64,000 bases of DNA, taken from positions 41,584 to 105,583 of the forward strand of contig DASZBX010000065.1 in assembly GCA_035943635.1 (NCBI GenBank), in the 5' to 3' direction. Both the position numbers and the translations under genes were made by a program. Source of the DNA: DASZBX01 sp035943635 (GTDB lineage Bacteria > Actinomycetota > Actinomycetes > Streptomycetales > Catenulisporaceae). Under the pieces are notes generated by a model. It was not told the origin of the DNA and did not search any database. It was given only the letters and a program-made list of their open reading frames with translations. The first letter of the stretch is position 1; each line of letters starts with the position of its first letter. Below are positions 52,192-59,908 of this stretch, one piece after another.

Positions 52192-52207
52192 GGGAGAGCG
52201 CTTTCCC
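52192..52207. promoter_or_regulatory. LacI-family-type operator
   Basis: GGGAGAGCGCTTTCCC is a 16-bp palindrome with one mismatched pair around the central AGCGCT core. This matches operators of actinobacterial LacI-type sugar repressors. It would cover the transcription start of the gene at 52258. Confidence 0.6.
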
Positions 52208-52257
52208 ACTCTTGTGAAACCAGCGTGACTTTCCCATCCACCACGCCAGGGAGACCT

Positions 52258-54051
52258 GTGTCTGTCACCCCCACCCGCCGCGACGTCCTGCGCGGCGCAG
52301 CCGTCGCCGCCGCATTGCCGCTGATCGGCGGCCTGTCCACCGGATCGGCCTTCGCCTCCTCGCCCGGCCGAGGCACCGACGGACTCGGTGCCAATGTCCT
52401 GATCTTCGACCCGTCCATGGGCGACGCGGCGATCCAGGCCCAGGTCGACGCCGTGTTCGAGATCCAGCAGTCCAACCAGTTCGGCACGCAGCGGTACGCC
52501 CTGGCCTTCAAGCCGGGCACCTACGCCGTCGACGTGAACGTCGGGTTCTACACCCACGTGCTCGGCCTCGGCGAGAGCCCGGACGATGTGGTGATCAACG
52601 GGCACGTCACGGTCGACGCGCAGTGGCTGCAGGGCAACGGCACGCAGAACTTCTGGCGCGCCGCCGAGAACCTGTGCATCGTCCCGCCGGACGGCCTGGA
52701 GCGCTGGGCGGTCGCCCAGGCCGGCCCGATGCGCCGCACCCACATCAAGGGCGACCTGAGCCTGTGGCCGAGCCCTCCCGGCAACCAGTGGTCCAGCGGC
52801 GGGTTCCTGGCCGACAGCGTGGTCGACGGGCAGGTCCAGTCGGGGTCGCAGCAGCAGTGGCTCTCCCGCAACGACACCTTCGGCAGCTGGGACGGCTCCA
52901 ACTGGAACATGGTGTTCGTCGGTACCCAGGGCGCCCCGGCGCAGAGCTTCCCCACCCCGCCGATGACCACCGTCGACCTGACCCCGGTCGTGCGGGAGAA
53001 GCCGTTCCTGACCATCGCCGACCACGGCGAGTACAGCGTCTTCGTGCCCGCGCTGCGCCACCACAGCGCCGGGACCACCTGGGCCTCCGGGCACGCCCAG
53101 GGATACAGCATCCCGCTCTCCCGCTTCCACGTGGCCAAGCCCGGCGACTGCCCCGCCACCATCAACGAGGCTCTGGCCCGGGGCCAGCACCTCCTGCTCA
53201 CCCCCGGCATCTACGCCCTGTCCGCCGCCATCCGCGTCACCCGCCCCGGCACCGTCGTGCTCGGCCTGGGCCTGGCCACCCTGCAGGCCACGCACGACAA
53301 CTCGCTGATCGAGGTCGACGACATCGGCGGCGTCTCCATCGCCGGCGTACTGCTCGAAGCCGCCTCGGCCGACTCGCCCGTCCTGCTCCGAGTCGGCCAC
53401 GGCCGCAGCCGGTTCGGGCACGCCGAGGACCCGACCGTGCTGTTCGACGTCTACGCCCGCATCGGCGGCGCCGTCGCGGGCGGCGCGACCGTCAGCATCC
53501 AGCTCGACAGCAACGACGTGGTCTGCGACAACCTCTGGCTCTGGCGCGCGGACCACGGCGACGCCGGCACCGTCGGCTGGACGGTCAACACCGCCGACAC
53601 CGGCTTCCTCGTCAACGGCGACCGGGTCACCGCCTACGGACTGGCCGTCGAGCACTACCAGAAGTACGAGGTGATCTGGAACGGCGAACAGGGCCGCTCG
53701 TACTTCTTCCAGAACGAGCACCCGTATGACGTTCCCACCCAGTCGGCCTGGGTCCACGGCAGCACCGACGGCTACGCCGCCTATAAGGTCGCCGACTCGG
53801 TGCGCGAGCACCAGGCCTGGGGGCTCGGCAGCTACTGCGTCTTCGACCTGGAGGCGCACATCTACACCGACCGGGCTTATGAGGTTCCTGACACGCCCGG
53901 CGTCGTCTTCACCGACCTGATGATCGTGTGTCTCAACGATGCGAACGGCGGAGGGATCGTGCACTGCATCAACGACGCGGGCGGTCCCGAGGAGAACGGG
54001 TACGGCGTGTACAACATGAAGAGCTACTCGAACGGCGTCGCAACTGTCTGA
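52258..54051 (+). CDS. Tat-exported parallel beta-helix protein
   Basis: This 597-residue protein has a twin-arginine signal (TRRDVLRGAAVAAALPLIGG, cleavage near residue 37). The long beta-strand-rich mature part, with GTYAVDVNVGFYTHVLGLGE and repeated GxxV-type turns, resembles right-handed parallel beta-helix proteins of the GH55 or pectate-lyase fold. It carries His/Asp-rich loops (TIADHGEYSVFVPALRHH) but I cannot identify a catalytic pair. The LacI-type operator in its leader suggests a sugar-induced extracellular polysaccharide-active protein. GTG at 52258 follows AGGGAGA. Confidence 0.75.
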   Translation: MSVTPTRRDVLRGAAVAAALPLIGGLSTGSAFASSPGRGTDGLGANVLIFDPSMGDAAIQAQVDAVFEIQQSNQFGTQRYALAFKPGTYAVDVNVGFYTHVLGLGESPDDVVINGHVTVDAQWLQGNGTQNFWRAAENLCIVPPDGLERWAVAQAGPMRRTHIKGDLSLWPSPPGNQWSSGGFLADSVVDGQVQSGSQQQWLSRNDTFGSWDGSNWNMVFVGTQGAPAQSFPTPPMTTVDLTPVVREKPFLTIADHGEYSVFVPALRHHSAGTTWASGHAQGYSIPLSRFHVAKPGDCPATINEALARGQHLLLTPGIYALSAAIRVTRPGTVVLGLGLATLQATHDNSLIEVDDIGGVSIAGVLLEAASADSPVLLRVGHGRSRFGHAEDPTVLFDVYARIGGAVAGGATVSIQLDSNDVVCDNLWLWRADHGDAGTVGWTVNTADTGFLVNGDRVTAYGLAVEHYQKYEVIWNGEQGRSYFFQNEHPYDVPTQSAWVHGSTDGYAAYKVADSVREHQAWGLGSYCVFDLEAHIYTDRAYEVPDTPGVVFTDLMIVCLNDANGGGIVHCINDAGGPEENGYGVYNMKSYSNGVATV

Positions 54052-54062
54052 TCTCGGCGGTG

Positions 54063-54098
54063 TTGATGGGACGCCGACCTGATTCGGCGTCCCATCAA
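54063..54098. terminator. Perfect 15-bp bidirectional terminator hairpin
   Basis: TTGATGGGACGCCGA and TCGGCGTCCCATCAA pair perfectly over a 6-base loop, between the convergent beta-helix and holin-like genes. Confidence 0.85.
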
Positions 54099-54125
54099 TA
54101 CACTGTGCGGGTACGCGGCCGAAGA

Positions 54126-54518
54126 CTACGCCGCCTGGGTTCGCGCCGCTGCCGCCGGTGCGGGCGCGGCGGTTGCGGGAGCAGCGCTTGCCGGAACGGG
54201 CGCGGTCACCTGGGTGCGGACGAACATCGCGACTATGGTCGCGGCCAGGGACATCACCATGGCCTGCTGGTCGGGCGTCCATTTCAGTCCGAAACCGACC
54301 CCCAGCGCCAGCAGCGCCTGCACCAGGCCGAGTATCGCGCCCGACACCCCGTCGCGGGTGGTGACCGCGACCAGCAGCCCGGCCACGGCGGCCGCGGCGG
54401 CATTGATGACAGCTTGCTGATCCGTCGAGACGTGCACCAGGAACGCCGAGATCACCTTGACGGCTATCGCCACCAGGGAGAGCCAGAGCACAGGCTCCCG
54501 GCCGAAGATCTTACCCAT
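54126..54518 (-). CDS. Holin-like small membrane protein
   Basis: This 130-residue protein has three or four hydrophobic segments (VLWLSLVAIAVKVISAFLV, AAAAAVAGLLVAV, ILGLVQALLALGVGFGL, MVMSLAATIVAMFV) and two STDQQ/TPDQQ-type turns. The C-terminus is Ala/Pro-rich. The arrangement resembles holins and holin-like proteins of actinophages. No other phage gene is nearby, so it may be a stray phage-derived gene. ATG at 54518 follows AAAAGGAG. Confidence 0.6.
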   Translation of the reverse strand: MGKIFGREPVLWLSLVAIAVKVISAFLVHVSTDQQAVINAAAAAVAGLLVAVTTRDGVSGAILGLVQALLALGVGFGLKWTPDQQAMVMSLAATIVAMFVRTQVTAPVPASAAPATAAPAPAAAARTQAA

Positions 54519-54654
54519 CGTCACTCCTTTTGCCAGCGGGACTCGGAAATGCCCTCACGCGCTGCCCCGAGACGGCGAAAGTATTCTCGTCCGCGCAGCG
54601 CGAGGGGGCTGAGATACCTTAGCCCGAGAGAGTCTCTCGACAGATCAGCCCATG

Positions 54655-54836
54655 GGCTTGGCGGCGCCTGGGCGCAGGTGTACGGCACGGCCGAACCGAT
54701 CGACGCGGCCGACGACACCGGGCCGCTGGTCGAGTACTTGCGCTGCATCGCCGGGGAGCACCCGGACTGGGACGAGTACCGGCAGGCCATGGTCGCTCGG
54801 GGCAAAACCCTGATCCGGATCACGCCGGAGCGCTGG
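54655..54836 (+). pseudogene. 3' fragment of a PPOX/F420-type oxidoreductase gene
   Basis: About 60 codons (GGAWAQVYGTAEPIDAADDT to LIRITPERW) closely match residues 83-143 of the intact gene at 57330-57797. DNA similarity is high across the whole fragment. The N-terminal flavin/F420 domain is missing and the reading continues into unrelated sequence. It is a partial duplicate. Confidence 0.75.
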
Positions 54837-54837
54837 C

Positions 54838-54995
54838 TCAGCCGGGCCGACCGGCTGATCGCCCGGTCCGAGTACGACCTGCTGCCCGCGGCGCACCTGC
54901 GCGAGAAGTTCGGCATCGACGGCGACCTGCCCGAGGCGGTCCTGCCCGTGCGCGACAAGCTGGCGCGACTGATCGAGGCGGCCGGCGCCGACTCT
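54838..54995 (+). pseudogene. Fragment resembling an ATP-grasp protein
   Basis: In the same frame as the PPOX fragment, EYDLLPAAHLREKFGIDGDL and AVLPVRDKLARLIEAAG resemble the pre-ATP segment of ATP-grasp ligases. Homology ends abruptly at about 54995, where an AfsR-like fragment on the other strand begins. Confidence 0.45.
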
Positions 54996-55535
54996 GCGGG
55001 AGGCTTCCAGCGCCCGGTCGAGGGCGTCGGCGGCCTCCGGGTAGTTCCCGGTCACGTATCGCACGCGGGCCAGGTCGATGAGGGCTGCGGCATAGTCGGC
55101 GGGCCGGCCGAGGCGCTCGGCGACGCGCACGGCGGCTTGGTCGATGTGCAGGGTGCGAGTCCACAGACCCTCGATTCGCAGGATTTCAAACAACCCTGCG
55201 GCCAGGTCGATCGTGCGGTGGTCGAGCCCGTGGGTGCTCGCGTGGGTGAAGGCGGCGTCCAGGTTGGGAAATTCGGTGCGCAGCCACGCCCGGGCGACGT
55301 CCCGGCCCGAGAGCTCGGGCGCGTGCGCGGGGGCGGGGCCCTCGGGCGCGGGCCGCGGCCAGCGGGCGACTGATCGGGCGGCGATCTGGGCGGTGCGCGT
55401 AGTAGTGCAGCAACCGATCCAGGGCGGCATTGAGCTCGGGTTCGGGATCCAGCGTCACGGCCAGGGTGCTCGCGTGCGCGCGGATCAGGTCATGCACCCG
55501 ATACCGGCCCGGGGACGCCCCGATCAACGGTCGAA
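54996..55535 (-). pseudogene. Frameshifted fragment of an AfsR/SARP-type NB-ARC-TPR regulator
   Basis: On the minus strand, YRVHDLIRAHASTLAVTLDP and ALDRLLHYYAH (winged-helix end of an NB-ARC module) continue after a frameshift into WLRTEFPNLDAAF and the TPR-like YAAALIDLARVRYVTGNYPE. This order is typical of AfsR/DnrI-like regulators. Both ends and the DNA-binding domain are missing. Confidence 0.65.
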
Positions 55536-55651
55536 TTCCGGCCGTTTCTGCCGACCTCTGGAATCTGCGGTTCCTCCCGTTCCGGGCTTCTATCCTGGGT
55601 CGTGTCCTGACTGCCGGCACGGTGCCGACCCGCAAGGAGCCGACCATTCCC

Positions 55652-56482
55652 GTGGAATACCGCATCCTCCTGACCCCGGCCGAGGCCGCCGCCGGAACCA
55701 CCCGGACCATCGAGCTGCCGTCCGGCCCGATGACGGTCCGGGTCCCGCCGACCCAGCGGGACAGAGCCTTCAGGGTCCCGACCGCTCAGGGCGACATAGT
55801 GATCCGGGTCGAGACCGAAACAGACCCCGACGCGGCAGACGACGAGGACGAGGACGATGCGGAGCCGATCCAGGGCGTCCGATCGGCGCCGGCCCGGAAA
55901 CCGCGCAGGAATTCCAGGAACCATGTTCTCGTGGGCGTGTCGGCGATCCTCATCAGCGTCTCCTGGCTCTTGAGAACCGCTGTCGACAACGAGCACAAAT
56001 CTACCTATCCCCCCGGCGTGCAGGTCGTGATGCCGACACCGGACGACGGCGACCCGGGCTACGAATACACGCTTCCGGACAACACATATACAGACACCGC
56101 ACCTACGGACAGCGCATATCCGAAAATCCCTCAGTTGCTCGATCCGGCAAACGGGACGCCCACCGCGAGCCCCGGCGGCGTCATCGCCTTGCCGGCCACC
56201 TTAGGCGGCGTACTCGTCAACCCGCCCAAGGGGACGCCCTACCCCACGGGCTCGTGCTTCCGCGGATCCTCCTCCGACGCCGAGCCCTCCTTCACGGTCG
56301 AGCCCACCGCCTGCGTCGCGGATGGGAAGGTCTACGAGGTAGTCAAGGTTCTCATGAACACCGCGGACTCGGACCCGTGCGCAGACACCTCGGGGAAACA
56401 AGCATATTCGATTTATGATCAAGGTAAATACAGCAACGGAACCAAGTGGCAAGCCGTCTACTGCGCTCAGGTGTACAGCTAG
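55652..56482 (+). CDS. Single-pass membrane protein with DnaJ-C-like N-terminal domain
   Basis: This is a 276-residue protein. Residues 1-60 (VEYRILLTPAEAAAGTTRTI, SGPMTVRVPP) resemble the beta-barrel peptide-binding domain of DnaJ-type chaperones. An acidic linker (DDEDEDDAEP) and basic stretch lead to one membrane helix (VLVGVSAILISVSWLL, about 93-112). An extracytoplasmic Thr/Pro-rich region with four Cys follows, probably two disulfides. AAGGAG lies about 12 bp before the GTG. Function unknown. Confidence 0.65.
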   Translation: MEYRILLTPAEAAAGTTRTIELPSGPMTVRVPPTQRDRAFRVPTAQGDIVIRVETETDPDAADDEDEDDAEPIQGVRSAPARKPRRNSRNHVLVGVSAILISVSWLLRTAVDNEHKSTYPPGVQVVMPTPDDGDPGYEYTLPDNTYTDTAPTDSAYPKIPQLLDPANGTPTASPGGVIALPATLGGVLVNPPKGTPYPTGSCFRGSSSDAEPSFTVEPTACVADGKVYEVVKVLMNTADSDPCADTSGKQAYSIYDQGKYSNGTKWQAVYCAQVYS

Positions 56483-56559
56483 GCCTGTACTTCGCATGGA
56501 GCGAATTCGGGTGAACTGAGGTCTGATCTGATGTTGTGATCTTGAGGTGGCTGTTGGAT

Positions 56560-57312
56560 GGGGTCGTGTCGTCGATATCTCGTTGGCCGCGGCCCCGGGC
56601 CGGCCGTCCACGCTTCACGGTGGAGTTCGCGCCTGTGGTGGAGAGGCGTCTGGGCGCTCTGCCCGCCTCGGCCGAGTTTCTGCGCCGGCTGGATGTGGCC
56701 GGGATCGTCGACGGGCTCTGTCCGATCCGCGAGGTCGCGGATTTGACCCGTGGGCAGGTGGTAGAGGTGTTGGTGGCCAACCGCCTGTCCGCGCCGGCGC
56801 CGCAGGTGTGGGTGGGCGACTGGGCGCGGGCGTGGGCGGTGGGGGGTGTTCGGCGTTGACCCGGCCCTGCTCAACGATGACCGCCTCGCGCGCACGCTCG
56901 ACGCGATCGCCCCGGAGCTGGAGCGGATCGTCGGCACGGTCGGGGCGAGGGCGATCGGTGAGTTCGGCATCGATGTCTCGCGCTGCCACCGGGATATGAC
57001 CAGCATGTCCCTGCACGGCGCGCACGAGGACCGGGACGAGGCCTTCGCGCGGGCCAAGTACGGTCACCCGAAGGACCGCCGGGTGGATTTGAAGCAGATA
57101 CAGGCCGGTCTGGCGGCCACGGGCGACGGCGGGGTGCCGGTGTTCAGCAGGGCGCCATCGGCACCGGCCCGGATGGCAAACCCACCCTGGACTGGCACTT
57201 CGACCAGGACGTGATCGACGCCGAGGCCGCCGCAGACGACTGGTACGCGCTGCTGACGAACCTGCCCGGAGATCACCGCCGAACAGGTGTTCCTGCGCTA
57301 CAAACCGGGCGG
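56560..57312 (+). mobile_element. Decayed IS1634-family transposase
   Basis: Pieces of an IS1634-type transposase are readable in order: LGALPASAEFLRRLDVAGIV and RGQVVEVLVANRLSAPAP. After a frameshift near 56850 come FGVDPALLNDDRLARTLDAI, HPKDRRVDLKQIQAGLA and TGDGGVPVF. Then a deletion and shift lead to WHFDQDVIDAEAAADDWYAL, and another shift gives ITAEQVFLRYK. The family protein is about 550 residues; roughly 230 remain with at least three frameshifts. No terminal inverted repeats were seen. It ends just before the PPOX gene at 57330. Confidence 0.8.
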
Positions 57313-57329
57313 ATCGCTAAGCTGGGGAC

Positions 57330-57797
57330 ATGACGCGACGAGTGGCCACCAATGCGACCGTTGAACTCCCCGAACTGCTCGAGTTCCTGCGGACCCGGCA
57401 CAACGGACTGATCCTCACCACTCGTGCGGACGGCAGCCCGCAGGGTTCTCCGGTGACGTGCGGTGTCGACGCCCAGGGCCGCATCGTCGTCTCGACGTAT
57501 CCCCAGAGGGCCAAGGCGAAGAACGCGCGGCGCAACCCGAACGTCAGCATCATCGTGCTCTCCGACAGCTTCGGCGACGCCTGGGTGCAGGTGGACGGTA
57601 CGGCCGAGTTGATCGACGCGGTCGACGACACCGAGCCGTTGGTCGAGTACTACCGCTGCATCGCCGGGGAGCACTCGGACTGGGACGAGTACCGGCAGGC
57701 GATGCTCGCGCAGGGCAAAACCCTGATCCGGATCACGCCGGTGCGGTGGAGCCCGATCGCCACCGGCGGCTTCCCGCCCGAGCTCGCCGACGCCTGA
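57330..57797 (+). CDS. PPOX-class F420-dependent oxidoreductase
   Basis: This 155-residue split-barrel protein has LLEFLRTRHNGLILTTRADG, PVTCGVDAQGRIVVSTYPQR and KAKNARRNPNVSIIVLSD, typical of F420/FMN-binding PPOX-family enzymes in actinobacteria. It is intact with a natural stop, unlike the fragment at 54.7 kb. GGGGAC precedes the ATG. The adjacent IS remnant may have replaced its original upstream region. A strong terminator follows. Confidence 0.88.
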   Translation: MTRRVATNATVELPELLEFLRTRHNGLILTTRADGSPQGSPVTCGVDAQGRIVVSTYPQRAKAKNARRNPNVSIIVLSDSFGDAWVQVDGTAELIDAVDDTEPLVEYYRCIAGEHSDWDEYRQAMLAQGKTLIRITPVRWSPIATGGFPPELADA

Positions 57798-57837
57798 CGG
57801 TAGCCGGTAGCCAGTAGCAAGTAGCCCGGTAACCAAG

Positions 57838-57872
57838 CTGCCGAGGGTGGCTTGTGGCGCCACCCTCGGCAG
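57838..57872. terminator. Perfect 14-bp bidirectional terminator hairpin
   Basis: CTGCCGAGGGTGGC pairs with GCCACCCTCGGCAG over a 7-base loop, between the convergent PPOX and chitosanase genes. Confidence 0.85.
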
Positions 57873-57928
57873 GATCCAGTACGCTGTCAGAGCTGGATTA
57901 TCATGGTCAATATATCAGGGTTAAGCTA

Positions 57929-59140
57929 TCAGGACTTGACGGTCCAGTTCTCGCTGGCGCTGCCGTTGCAGGTGTAGATGTCAGCCGTGGCGCCACTGTT
58001 GGTGGCACTACCGGTGACGCTCAGGCACAGTCCGGAGGCAGTGTTGACGATGGTGCCGTTGGAGTTGACGGTCCAGTTCTCGCTCGCGCTGCCGTTGCAG
58101 GTGTAGACGTCGGTGACGGCCTTGGTGCTGGTGGAGCTGCCGGTGACGCTCAGGCACAGGCCGTTTCCGTCGGCCAGCGTGCCGTTCTGGACGGTCCAGG
58201 TCTGGGCCGCGGTGCTGGTGCAGGTGGCGATGTCACCGGTGGTCTTCAGGGTGGTCGACCCGCCGGTGTCGCTCAGGCACAGGCCCGAGTTGTTGTTCAC
58301 GATCGCGTGCCCGCCGGTCGGGGGCGGGGGCGGCGGGGTCGTGCCGCCGGCCAGGCTCGCCCCGAGGGTGTTCAGGGCGTTCTGGACCATCGCCTGGGCA
58401 TTGGCGCTGAGGTTTGAGTTGGTGCCGTTCACGACCCAGGACGGGCCGGAGAAGATCGCCACGGTCACGCCGTTGTCCACGCCGCCGGTGGTGCCGCTGT
58501 CCGGGATGCCGAGCAGGTTGGCCGTGTCCACGGACGCCTCGCCCAGTTCACGCGAGTCGTTGTCCGAGGTGGTCTGGTCGTTCCCGGTCTGCGTGTCGCC
58601 GAAGATCGCGCCGATGACCTTGCCGTTGTAGAAGACCAGCGCGAACTGCCGGCCCGAGATGCCGTGCTCCTTGTAGAAGAAGTGCGGGCAGGGGGTCTTC
58701 TTGTCCCAGCAGTCGTCGCCCAGCACGTAGAACGGCACGTGGTGCGCCGCCAGCTGCGCGCCGTTGCCGTCCTGGAAGGTCGTCTCGTCCTGGTGGTCCG
58801 GATCGGGATCGGGGTCGCTGCCGTCGTCGTCGATGGCCATGCTGGAGGTGTAGACGAAGATGCCGGTCGAGGGCTGGAACACGTTCACGTTCATCGCCCG
58901 GGTCATGGTGTTGATGTGGGGCAGGATGTTGACCTGGGTGGTGGGCGTCGAGTGCTGCTGGATGCCGGCCAGCACCTGGGCGGCCGTGTAGGTGGTGGCC
59001 GGCGTGGCGGCGGCCGGGGTCATGGCGGCGGTGAGGGTGGCGGGAGCCGAGGCGGCCGCCGGGTGCGCGATCGCGCCCTGGGTGCCGAGCGCGAGCGCCG
59101 CGGCGGCTGCCACGACGAGGCGCATGCGGTGCGAGGACAT
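57929..59140 (-). CDS. Secreted chitosanase, GH75 family, with ricin-type lectin module
   Basis: This 403-residue exported enzyme has a signal peptide of about 35 residues (RLVVAAAAALALGTQGAIA). The GH75 catalytic domain (about 50-260) has the probable catalytic Asp in SSMAIDDDGSDPD and the Glu in SRELGEASVD, plus GDDCWDKKTPCPHFFYKEHG. A Pro linker follows, then a ricin B-type module of about 130 residues with QTWTV/ENWTV (QxW-like) repeats and paired Cys. It would cut chitosan outside the cell. GGAGG lies before the ATG, and a 17-bp palindrome sits 23 bp upstream of the start. Confidence 0.88.
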   Translation of the reverse strand: MSSHRMRLVVAAAAALALGTQGAIAHPAAASAPATLTAAMTPAAATPATTYTAAQVLAGIQQHSTPTTQVNILPHINTMTRAMNVNVFQPSTGIFVYTSSMAIDDDGSDPDPDPDHQDETTFQDGNGAQLAAHHVPFYVLGDDCWDKKTPCPHFFYKEHGISGRQFALVFYNGKVIGAIFGDTQTGNDQTTSDNDSRELGEASVDTANLLGIPDSGTTGGVDNGVTVAIFSGPSWVVNGTNSNLSANAQAMVQNALNTLGASLAGGTTPPPPPPTGGHAIVNNNSGLCLSDTGGSTTLKTTGDIATCTSTAAQTWTVQNGTLADGNGLCLSVTGSSTSTKAVTDVYTCNGSASENWTVNSNGTIVNTASGLCLSVTGSATNSGATADIYTCNGSASENWTVKS

Positions 59141-59507
59141 GGGTGAGGACCTCCGTCGATAGTTAGTAAAGTTGACTAATGTGAATGGAAGCACCGGCGG
59201 CCCCTTCGCGCAATCGTCTGCGCAAGACCATCCTTGGAATTTACTCATGTCCAGTGGGCTGAATGACCGCGATCTTGACAGGGGGCTGCCGCCGCACCCC
59301 CTCCCGCGGGTCCCCGCCGGCTGCTCGCCCGCTTCAGCCTTCTTTCTTCCGCCGATACGACTTATCCCGGGCACCAATCCGGATCCGGATCCGCGCCGAA
59401 GGGGGATGGCCAGGTCGGTCGGACACTTCGGCCGCTCTGGCTTCAACAGGTGATCGTCAACCTGAGAATCCTCGGCGCCGTCCGGCGCCCGAAGGGAGAA
59501 ACGCACG
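59141..59507. other. 367-bp divergent intergenic region
   Basis: This contains the chitosanase leader with the palindrome at 59163-59179 on its left and the leader of the Tat-signal gene at 59508 on its right. The centre is featureless apart from GATCCGGATCCGGATCC near 59380-59400. No gene is present. Confidence 0.4.
59163..59179. promoter_or_regulatory. 17-bp palindrome upstream of chitosanase, candidate operator
   Basis: TTAGTAAAGTTGACTAA reads the same on both strands at 14 of 17 positions and lies 23-39 bp before the chitosanase ATG. Palindromes of this TTAGxAAxxTTxCTAA shape precede many actinobacterial chitin/chitosan genes; the regulator is not identified here. Confidence 0.5.
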
Positions 59508-59822
59508 ATGAACGACGAATCCCGCGGCGAACCGCTCCGGCTCTCGCGCCGCGGAGCGGTCAAGACCGCGGCGGGCGTGGCCGCGGCCGGAACGGTCCTG
59601 GCCGTCTCCGCCCGCACCCCCGCCGAAGCCGCCACCGCCACCACCGCGGTTCCCGCCGCGCAGGCCCCGGCCCAGAGCCCGGCCGCCGACCTGACCGGCG
59701 ATCAGATCGTGGTGCACGTGCGCAACCTGCGCACCGGCGAACTCGCCTTCTACCTGGGAGAGCGCGAGGTCACGGTGTACGACCGCGATCTGGCCGCCCG
59801 GCTGGCCGCCGCCACCCGCTGA
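59508..59822 (+). CDS. Small Tat-signal exported protein
   Basis: This is a 104-residue protein. A twin-arginine signal (LRLSRRGAVKTAAGVAAAGT) is cleaved after about residue 42. An Ala/Pro linker precedes a compact beta segment (DQIVVHVRNLRTGELAFYLG, EREVTVYD). GGGAGA precedes the ATG. It is 86 bp upstream of the DUF4331 gene and probably co-transcribed. Similar small Tat proteins often accompany DUF4331 genes; function unknown. Confidence 0.75.
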   Translation: MNDESRGEPLRLSRRGAVKTAAGVAAAGTVLAVSARTPAEAATATTAVPAAQAPAQSPAADLTGDQIVVHVRNLRTGELAFYLGEREVTVYDRDLAARLAAATR

Positions 59823-59908
59823 CACCCGCTGACACCCGCCAAATCTGGCCCGCGCCCCACCGGGCCACCGCGCCCGTCAACCTCCCACGACTCCCGTAAG
59901 GCAGCCTG

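Larger units (their letters stand above)
51886..52257. other. 372-bp divergent control region
   Basis: No gene is present. It contains the dyad at 51971-51997, a promoter at 52158-52186 and a LacI-type operator at 52192-52207, all described separately. The stretch 52010-52150 is GC-rich and otherwise featureless. Confidence 0.5.

Noticed and set aside
51082..54282. A 1066-codon minus-strand open frame
   Set aside because: Only its last quarter (the LamG protein) is protein-like. The rest is antisense to the Tat beta-helix gene and spans its promoter.
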